Positions 58,641-64,000 of a stretch of 64,000 bases of DNA are shown piece by piece (the stretch's first letter is position 1; each line of letters opens with the position of its first letter). The stretch spans positions 1 to 64,000 of the forward strand of contig NZ_JBBHLB010000018.1 of assembly GCF_037572415.1 (NCBI RefSeq). The letters are read 5' to 3'. The DNA is from Flavonifractor porci (GTDB taxonomy: Bacteria > Bacillota > Clostridia > Oscillospirales > Oscillospiraceae). The position numbers and the translations under genes are program-made. The notes beneath the pieces were generated by a model, which saw nothing but the letters and a program-made list of their open reading frames with translations, did not search any database and had not been told where the DNA came from.

Positions 58641-59432
58641 TCAGAGTGTTTGCAGAAATCCCAGCACCAAAAGGTGAAGCGGGTAAAAGATGTAGAAAAA
58701 CCATTTTGAGAAGCTGCTTTTTGACCCGTGCTGTCCTTTATAGAAAGAAAGCAGGATGATGGGAATGAATGCCCCGATATTTTGGAGCGAGTATAAGTAA
58801 TATTCTGTATCAATATAAAAAGTGTGGTCATAAAACAGGGAGAAGAAGGGACTTGTAAGCATGGTAAGTATCTCCATATTGAGCAGAACTACCATACAGT
58901 ATGCAAATGCCTGGTGTTTAAAGTTCGTATAGAAGTAATCCAAAACAAGGATGATTATAATGCCTGTACAGCCCCAATCCGCCGGAACACAGAGAATGAT
59001 CAGAGCCAAAATCAAAAGTGTTTTGAGGACCGGATTTTTTAGATGTGTATTCCTGCGGATGTGTATGGCCAATACGCCTAAAAGAATGGTGTAGATCACA
59101 TTTGGACGCATAACTGGAGCACCCGACAGGTCGCCGCCGTACTTAAAATACAAAAACGGGAGCCAGCTGATGATTGCAAATACAGCCAAGCGAAGGACAT
59201 ATCTGCGGATATTGCTTGTATGATGGTAGCCCTCCACGGCGGAAAAGAACATAATGGGCCCTGTTATTCTTCCAATGGTATGCATAAGAATGGCCAGAGG
59301 CGTGCCCAGTGGTACAAATGCGAAGGCGATATGGTCGATCGTCATTGCCAAAATTGCAATGTATTTCAGTGTGTTTAAGGATATCCCGTGATCCGCTGCG
59401 TCCCCGGAGCGCGTAAGCTGGTTGGCAATCAT
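58641..59432 (-). CDS. TraX family membrane protein
   Basis: A 263-residue membrane protein with about eight hydrophobic segments. The LKYIAILAMTIDHIAF segment (near residue 21) followed by HTIGRITGPIMFFSAVEGYHHTSN is the TraX family mark. In the F plasmid TraX acetylates pilin; chromosomal homologues in gut Firmicutes have no proven role and often sit in accessory DNA. The gene is clearly richer in A and T than those before it, a sign of different origin. The ATG at 59432 follows AAGGAGGAGG. Confidence 0.88.
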   Translation of the reverse strand: MIANQLTRSGDAADHGISLNTLKYIAILAMTIDHIAFAFVPLGTPLAILMHTIGRITGPIMFFSAVEGYHHTSNIRRYVLRLAVFAIISWLPFLYFKYGGDLSGAPVMRPNVIYTILLGVLAIHIRRNTHLKNPVLKTLLILALIILCVPADWGCTGIIIILVLDYFYTNFKHQAFAYCMVVLLNMEILTMLTSPFFSLFYDHTFYIDTEYYLYSLQNIGAFIPIILLSFYKGQHGSKSSFSKWFFYIFYPLHLLVLGFLQTL

Positions 59433-59520
59433 TTTCCTCCTCCTTGAATGAACTTTAACTTTTGCAAATGATACCACATATTGAAACAAAAATTATTAAA
59501 ATTTTCTGATAAAGCGGTAA

Positions 59521-59656
59521 AAACCGCAACTGTGGCCCAGTGCAGCGGTTGCGGTTTGGAAGCGAGGAGCAGCGAAATGAGCGCGCGATGAGCTTTGCAA
59601 TGAAATGAAAAAGCTCGTCGCAAGCGATATGTCGCTTACGACGGGCTGGAACAGCG
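59521..59656. ncRNA. Candidate structured RNA element, copy 1
   Basis: First stem AAACCGCAAC (59521-59530) with GTTGCGGTTT (59548-59557) encloses the loop core GCCCAGTGCAGC. Then come the segment GCGAGGAGCAGCGAAATGAG, a GAGCTTT/AAAGCTC hairpin, and a stem of the GTCGC-AAGCG / CGCTT-ACGAC type around ATATG. The order and conserved parts match copy 2. The transcribed strand is not known. Confidence 0.5.
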
Positions 59657-59697
59657 AAACAGTATAGATGCCGCAGCTTGCAGGTTTGCACCCGAAA

Positions 59698-59815
59698 CCA
59701 AATCGAAGCCCAGCGCAGCAGGTTCGATTTGGAGAGGAGCCGAGACAAAATGAGTGAGAGGTGACTTTTAAAAAGTCGCCGCGAACGATATGACGTCCGC
59801 GGCGACGTGTCTTTT
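59698..59815. ncRNA. Candidate structured RNA element, copy 2
   Basis: First stem CCAAATCGAA (59698-59707) with TTCGATTTGG (59723-59732) encloses GCCCAGCGCAGC. Then GAGGAGCCGAGACAAAATGAG, a GACTTT/AAAGTC hairpin, and GTCGCCGCG / CGCGGCGAC around a centre with GATATG. Stem sequences differ from copy 1, but pairing is kept. Confidence 0.5.
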
Positions 59816-59880
59816 GTTGCCGAAAAAGATACATCTGCCTATGTTAATTTGATGTTTTACAGTTTTATTCTGCGAAATAT

Positions 59881-59929
59881 CCTGTCGGCTATGTATACAA
59901 TTGCAGATATCTGTTGGCTATGCTATACT
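59881..59929 (+). promoter_or_regulatory. Promoter with direct repeats before the kinase-helicase gene
   Basis: TTGCAG (59901-59906), 17 bases, TATACT (59924-59929). A repeat of the type CTGTYGGCTATG followed by TATAC occurs at 59882 and again at 59911, the second copy covering the -10. A regulator could bind both. Confidence 0.5.
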
Positions 59930-59987
59930 TTTAATATCCTGTTACCATGCATTTAGGCCATCTATTGAGGTAAGAAAGGAACAATTC

Positions 59988-62900
59988 ATGGAGGAAAAAG
60001 TGATTCAGACGCTGAGCAAGCAGAAGGACTCAGGAACAATTGTAGAGCTGGTGGAAAATGAAGCAGGGTTTCGCTTTGTGGTGAAGCGAGCCCAGAATCT
60101 GGAAGCCCCTATCTACCGAGCTATTTTTCAGAAGGAAACACAGGCCCTGACGCGACTGAAGGCCTGCGAGAACATTGTCCGTATCTTCCGCTCGGATATC
60201 CAGGCCACTCCGGATGGCCGGAGTGAAGGCATCATTTCCATGGAGTATGTTCAGGGGCGCCCCCTGTCCCAGATGCTAGACGTAATCCCAAATGCCTCCA
60301 TCCGGTACAACCTGATAAAGCAGCTGACCAACGCCATCCAACACGCCCATCGAAACTCCGTGATTCACCGGGATATCAATCCTTCCAACATCCTCATTAC
60401 TGACTCGTTTGAGCTGAAGCTGATTGATTTCGGAATCGCAAAAATCCGCGGGATGTTCCAGGACGGAACCACATATCAGTTTGCTACCCAGAATTATTCC
60501 GCGCCGGAAGTAACTGTTCACAGTGAAAATGCAACAGAGCGCAGCGATATCTATTCGCTGGGTGCTGTCATTTATTTTCTTTTCACAGGTGAAGTCCCAG
60601 CGACGGCTGCTGAAATGCCCACGGCCATCCAATCCGCTGGCGGCATCGATGTAAAGTTAAAGGAAGTCCTTTTGAAGATGTGCGCCCCTGCCCCGGCAGA
60701 CCGATATGAAAACATTGATGACTGCGAACTGGCCTTGGCTCCGCTCTACCAGCGGTATTGCGGTAGCGACGAGCGGTACTTCTTCGCCGTCCCCACCAAT
60801 GCGCTCGACGATCTGAAAAGACGTAACCTGGTACGACGGGATATGCCCTATTTAGAGTTGCTGGACAGCTTTCTTCCCGCCCAGTTTGCTGGCGGCTTGA
60901 TTCGTCTTCGTGCCGAGGGTCAGACCTCCATCTATTGCTTTGACGGCATCAGCATCTCCATGGAATGCGTTTTGTCGGACGATTTTTTCCAGGTGGTCTC
61001 ATTCCGCCGGCTGGATGCCTTCAAGCGTGAGCAACATAAGCGCTTTTCCATGGAGGTTCCTGGGCATTTCCAATTCCTGTTTTCACACAGAATCGCAAAC
61101 ACCCCTCTTCCCAACAATTGCAGCCAGATCCTAAGCAACCGGATTGCTGATTTCCAAGCGGATATCCACTCGCAGAAAAACATCGACCGGGAATACGATA
61201 CACAGTACGGTATCTGGCGGGAATTCATCCAAGCCATGATTGCAGACGCGTCTAAGAATACTGTCCGGTTGTGCTACACAAGTGTCCGCTACGAAGACGG
61301 GATGTTCCTGTTCCGGCTGGATCCGGACAGCGTGCCGGATGAGACATTCAGCCAGGATACCCTGTTTATTTTTGAACAGCGTGGGCGTTTAAAAAAGAAG
61401 CCAATTCTAGCAGAGGTCGGCACCTTCTGGGAATACAGGGAGGACGGTGCCGTGATGGCCATCAAGGCCGCACCCAGGAAGCCCCGGCTGCCGAACAATG
61501 GTTCTATCTGTTTGGATTACCGCAAAGAGATCCAGCAGTACCGCCGCCAGGAGGCGGCACTGGAGGAATTCCGCCGATCCGAGACCGTCAACGGCGGCAA
61601 TCTGAAGAGCATTTTTGTGGGTGCCGAGCAGCCCGGGTATTTCCAGCTCAAGGCTATGCCCTGCTTCTATAATGAACAGCTGGATTTTACCCAGAAGCGC
61701 GCGGTCCGGAAAGCGCTGGAAGCGGAGGATATTGCTTTGATCCAGGGGCCTCCAGGCACCGGCAAAACCAATGTCCTGGTGGAAGTAATCCGGCAGATTC
61801 TGGGGGAAAACCAACGGAATCCTGCACTGGATCAGAAAATTTTGATTGTGTCCCAATCTCATGCCGCCGTGGATAAACTACTGGAAGACCTTGCAGCCTA
61901 TCTGGAACATACGACCATCCGCATTGGTCGCGAGGAAAATATTGACCCCAAGATCAATGAACGTTTCGGATTGGACCACTGCCAGGCCCTATGGGTGAAG
62001 GAAAGCGTTGAAAACTGTAAAGCGTGGTTGGCCCAGCGTTTATTGGAACAGCACATCCCCATGGAGCCATTCTGTAAATACGCACAAGTGTTGGAAGAGC
62101 TGAAACTTGCAAATCTGGAAGAAACAGAGCGCGCACGTCTGGAACGGGTTGCCGCAGACTTTGAAAACACTTACGGGAAAAGCCGCACCAATCCTTACGT
62201 ACAGAGCTGCCTGATTTCCGAACAATGGATCCGACGCATCAGTGAGAGCAATGAGCTGGGAGAGTTTTATATCAAAAACGCTTCCATCATCGTAGGTACC
62301 TGCATTGGCGTCATTTCAGATCCCCGCGTCCGTGACACGACCTTCGACTATGTGATTGTAGACGAAGCAGCAAAGGCAACTCTGCCGGAAATCATGGTTC
62401 CCTTGGTTCGGGCACGAAAGGCAATTTTAGTGGGTGACCACAAGCAGCTGCCACCGGTCTTTGACCGGAATGCCCTCAAAGCCAGCTTCCAGTCTTCCCA
62501 GATCGATGAGCTTCAAAACACCGGGTTCGGGAAACTGTTTGACATCCTGCCCGACAGCTGTAAAGAGACGCTTTCCACCCAGTACCGGATGCATCCAGCG
62601 ATCGGCGATCTCATCAGCTTTCTTTTTTACGATAGCAAAGTGCAAAATGGCGTTATGGCATCAGAGCGAACTACCAACCTTCCCATGCTTAATAACCGCG
62701 CCATCACCTGGCTAACCACCTCCAATGCCGGTTCCGCCCGCTTTGAACAATCCGTCGGGCACCAACGCGGATACATCAACCATCTGGAAGTCACTGTGAT
62801 CCAAAGCTGCTTGCAAAGGTTGAACCAAGAAATCTCCACCCAAGGGGAGAAGTATTCCATCGGCATCATCACGCCCTACCGGGCGCAGCTGGACCTAATC

Positions 62901-63227
62901 CGGAACCGCCTCAAGCAAATCCCACTGAGCCACATTGAAGTCGATATCAACACCGTAGATGCATTCCAGGGCAGTCAGCGTGACATCATCATCTACTCCA
63001 CCGTCCGAAGCAGTAATCAGCGGCGTATCGGATTCTTGAAAGAGGAAGCACGGCTAAATGTTGCCTTCTCCCGCGCTAAACGGGCCTTGATTATTGTCGG
63101 TGACGGAAAGTTTCTCCGCAATCCCCGTATCCCCGGCAACCGCTTTCCCTATGTGATCAGCTATATGCAGGAGCACCCCGAATTTTGTCAGGAAATCGAT
63201 ATAAAGGAGTTTACAAATGCTGTCTGA
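59988..63227 (+). CDS. Protein kinase-SF1 helicase fusion (Mokosh MkoA-like)
   Basis: A 1079-residue two-enzyme protein. Residues about 15-275 form a Ser/Thr protein kinase-like domain with VVKR (Lys near 32), HRDINPSN (Asp near 126) and DFG (near 147), but no clear glycine-rich loop. Residues about 290-560 are of unknown fold. The C-terminal half is an SF1B, UPF1/Dna2-like (COG1112-type) helicase: GPPGTGKT (near 590), VDEAAKATLPE (near 792), GDHKQLPPVF (near 816), TQYRMHP (near 865), DAFQGSQRD (near 990) and NVAFSRAKRAL (near 1024). Such kinase-helicase proteins are the large subunit of type I Mokosh anti-phage systems. The next gene overlaps its end. The ATG at 59988 follows AAGAAAGGA. Confidence 0.8.
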   Translation: MEEKVIQTLSKQKDSGTIVELVENEAGFRFVVKRAQNLEAPIYRAIFQKETQALTRLKACENIVRIFRSDIQATPDGRSEGIISMEYVQGRPLSQMLDVIPNASIRYNLIKQLTNAIQHAHRNSVIHRDINPSNILITDSFELKLIDFGIAKIRGMFQDGTTYQFATQNYSAPEVTVHSENATERSDIYSLGAVIYFLFTGEVPATAAEMPTAIQSAGGIDVKLKEVLLKMCAPAPADRYENIDDCELALAPLYQRYCGSDERYFFAVPTNALDDLKRRNLVRRDMPYLELLDSFLPAQFAGGLIRLRAEGQTSIYCFDGISISMECVLSDDFFQVVSFRRLDAFKREQHKRFSMEVPGHFQFLFSHRIANTPLPNNCSQILSNRIADFQADIHSQKNIDREYDTQYGIWREFIQAMIADASKNTVRLCYTSVRYEDGMFLFRLDPDSVPDETFSQDTLFIFEQRGRLKKKPILAEVGTFWEYREDGAVMAIKAAPRKPRLPNNGSICLDYRKEIQQYRRQEAALEEFRRSETVNGGNLKSIFVGAEQPGYFQLKAMPCFYNEQLDFTQKRAVRKALEAEDIALIQGPPGTGKTNVLVEVIRQILGENQRNPALDQKILIVSQSHAAVDKLLEDLAAYLEHTTIRIGREENIDPKINERFGLDHCQALWVKESVENCKAWLAQRLLEQHIPMEPFCKYAQVLEELKLANLEETERARLERVAADFENTYGKSRTNPYVQSCLISEQWIRRISESNELGEFYIKNASIIVGTCIGVISDPRVRDTTFDYVIVDEAAKATLPEIMVPLVRARKAILVGDHKQLPPVFDRNALKASFQSSQIDELQNTGFGKLFDILPDSCKETLSTQYRMHPAIGDLISFLFYDSKVQNGVMASERTTNLPMLNNRAITWLTTSNAGSARFEQSVGHQRGYINHLEVTVIQSCLQRLNQEISTQGEKYSIGIITPYRAQLDLIRNRLKQIPLSHIEVDINTVDAFQGSQRDIIIYSTVRSSNQRRIGFLKEEARLNVAFSRAKRALIIVGDGKFLRNPRIPGNRFPYVISYMQEHPEFCQEIDIKEFTNAV

Positions 63228-64000
63228 ATGGCAAAAAAATGTTGATAAATACATTCCTCCGCAGCTTTCCGGCTATGATTTCATCTGTCGGGTTCCAGTC
63301 TATATTCCTGTCCAGGAAATCGGCTTGACTGTCTGGGAACGGCGTGTCCAGGGGCTCTCCTTTGTTCAGGAATGTGTCCTCACTGCCATCCGCATCGGTG
63401 CCAAATCCCTTCCCGAGCTTGCCGGTCAGTTCGGCCTGCCAGAAAGCATTATGCTACAAATCGTATCGCAGCTGGACAGTGAGCAGCTCGCCGCGGTCTC
63501 CTGTGGCGACATTGTCCTGACCGATTTGGGGAAAAAGGTGCTGGAGAGCCAGAAGAAGGTCAAGACCCTGCGCAGCCAGCTCAGCCGCATATCGGTAAAC
63601 CAGATCACCGGTGAGGTCTCGGATACGCCTGTCTTGGGTACCTACCGGGAGCCGCCGCGCGGGCAGGCATACCTTCTGGAGAAGTATCCACTCAATCTGG
63701 AATTTCTGCGCAGTCAGTTCGATACGCTAGCGGTAATTTACCGAGAGAACCGTCTGGCCAATGTGGTATTCCAGAGTACTGCTGAGAGCGCTGAGCTGTA
63801 TCGTATTCTTGATATCTCCTACCACACACTGTCCTATCAGCGCGAGTTCTGCTTCGTATATCTAAATCAGGCGGATCACTCCCTGGCCTTTCACTTCCAG
63901 TCTGGAATCCAAGCCTATGCAGATGTGCTGGCGGAACAGCTTAACTGCCGACACTTGGGTGCCTGGAACCTCTTCTCTCCGCCAAACCGTCCTTGCGCCG
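63217..64000 (+). CDS. Partner of the kinase-helicase, partial (cut by window end)
   Basis: An open frame from ATG 63217 (ribosome site AAAGGAG) through the window edge, 261 codons seen without a stop, overlapping the helicase stop by 11 bases. The start reads MLSEWQKNVDKYIPPQLSG. Residues about 45-105 (CVLTAIRIGAKSLPELAGQF, then SEQLAAVSCGDIVLTDLGKK in part) resemble a winged-helix domain. No catalytic motif is visible yet. In type I Mokosh the second gene encodes a phospholipase D-type nuclease (MkoB), whose HKD motifs would be further downstream. That identity is inferred only. Confidence 0.6.
   Translation, partial: MLSEWQKNVDKYIPPQLSGYDFICRVPVYIPVQEIGLTVWERRVQGLSFVQECVLTAIRIGAKSLPELAGQFGLPESIMLQIVSQLDSEQLAAVSCGDIVLTDLGKKVLESQKKVKTLRSQLSRISVNQITGEVSDTPVLGTYREPPRGQAYLLEKYPLNLEFLRSQFDTLAVIYRENRLANVVFQSTAESAELYRILDISYHTLSYQREFCFVYLNQADHSLAFHFQSGIQAYADVLAEQLNCRHLGAWNLFSPPNRPCA

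Noticed and set aside
58641..59432. TraX gene as evidence for an integrated conjugative element
   Set aside because: No relaxase, integrase, type IV secretion gene or attachment repeats are visible; TraX-family genes are common on Clostridia chromosomes.

Overview
The window looks like chromosome from a GC-rich gut Clostridia member (Oscillospiraceae, Flavonifractor / Pseudoflavonifractor / Lawsonibacter type). The clues are AddAB instead of RecBCD, clostridial families (DUF4364, DUF4317, YerB/DUF3048, YesL), tRNA genes with encoded CCA, GGAGG ribosome sites and YesM/YesN signalling. The genus is an inference from gene families and was not tested. I see no rRNA, CRISPR array, transposase or prophage.

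Layout. (1) 1-12.3 kb, + strand, housekeeping: addB, an AgcS-type amino-acid symporter, addA, rpmE, a flavin reductase-like gene, hflX, an acetyltransferase and a YigZ protein. (2) 12.4-20.8 kb, - strand: an 11-gene molybdenum operon for cofactor synthesis and molybdate uptake (molybdopterin-binding protein, moeA, moaC, mobB, moaA, MOSC, mogA, mop, modA, modB, modC). It is read from one promoter through a structured leader that ends in an intrinsic terminator against the first ribosome site, which fits a Moco-type riboswitch. (3) 20.8-26.0 kb: gluQ, yerB, a DUF4364 gene, two tRNA-Leu genes behind a consensus promoter, a DUF4317 gene and yesL. (4) 26.0-41.7 kb: a GntR/FCD regulator divergent from a 14-gene hexuronate operon. 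It holds the complete glucuronate and galacturonate route to KDG, then KDG kinase and KDPG aldolase. Between uxaC and uxuB sit an amino-acid-type ABC transporter, two bicupin paralogues and two TIM-barrel isomerase-like proteins of unassigned function. (5) 41.9-45.5 kb: pyruvate kinase, and a TetR regulator with an MFS exporter that share palindromic sites. (6) 45.6-58.5 kb: a YesN/YesM two-component pair with a sugar-binding lipoprotein, then mglB-mglA-mglC and galK-galE-galT, i.e. galactose sensing, import and the Leloir pathway. (7) 58.6-64.0 kb: a lower-GC accessory region with a TraX-family membrane protein, two tandem structured repeats, and a 1079-residue protein kinase-SF1 helicase fusion overlapping a second gene cut by the window edge.

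Region 7 is the best candidate for an unusual system. The kinase-helicase fusion plus overlapping partner resembles type I Mokosh anti-phage defence, but the partner's nuclease domain would lie beyond the window. Just upstream are two copies of a putative structured RNA whose first stem is kept by compensating changes. The accessory island inside the uronate operon is the best candidate for an undescribed metabolic function: its binding protein keeps the carboxylate-binding Arg of amino-acid binding proteins but has Asn where they have the amino-group-binding Asp.
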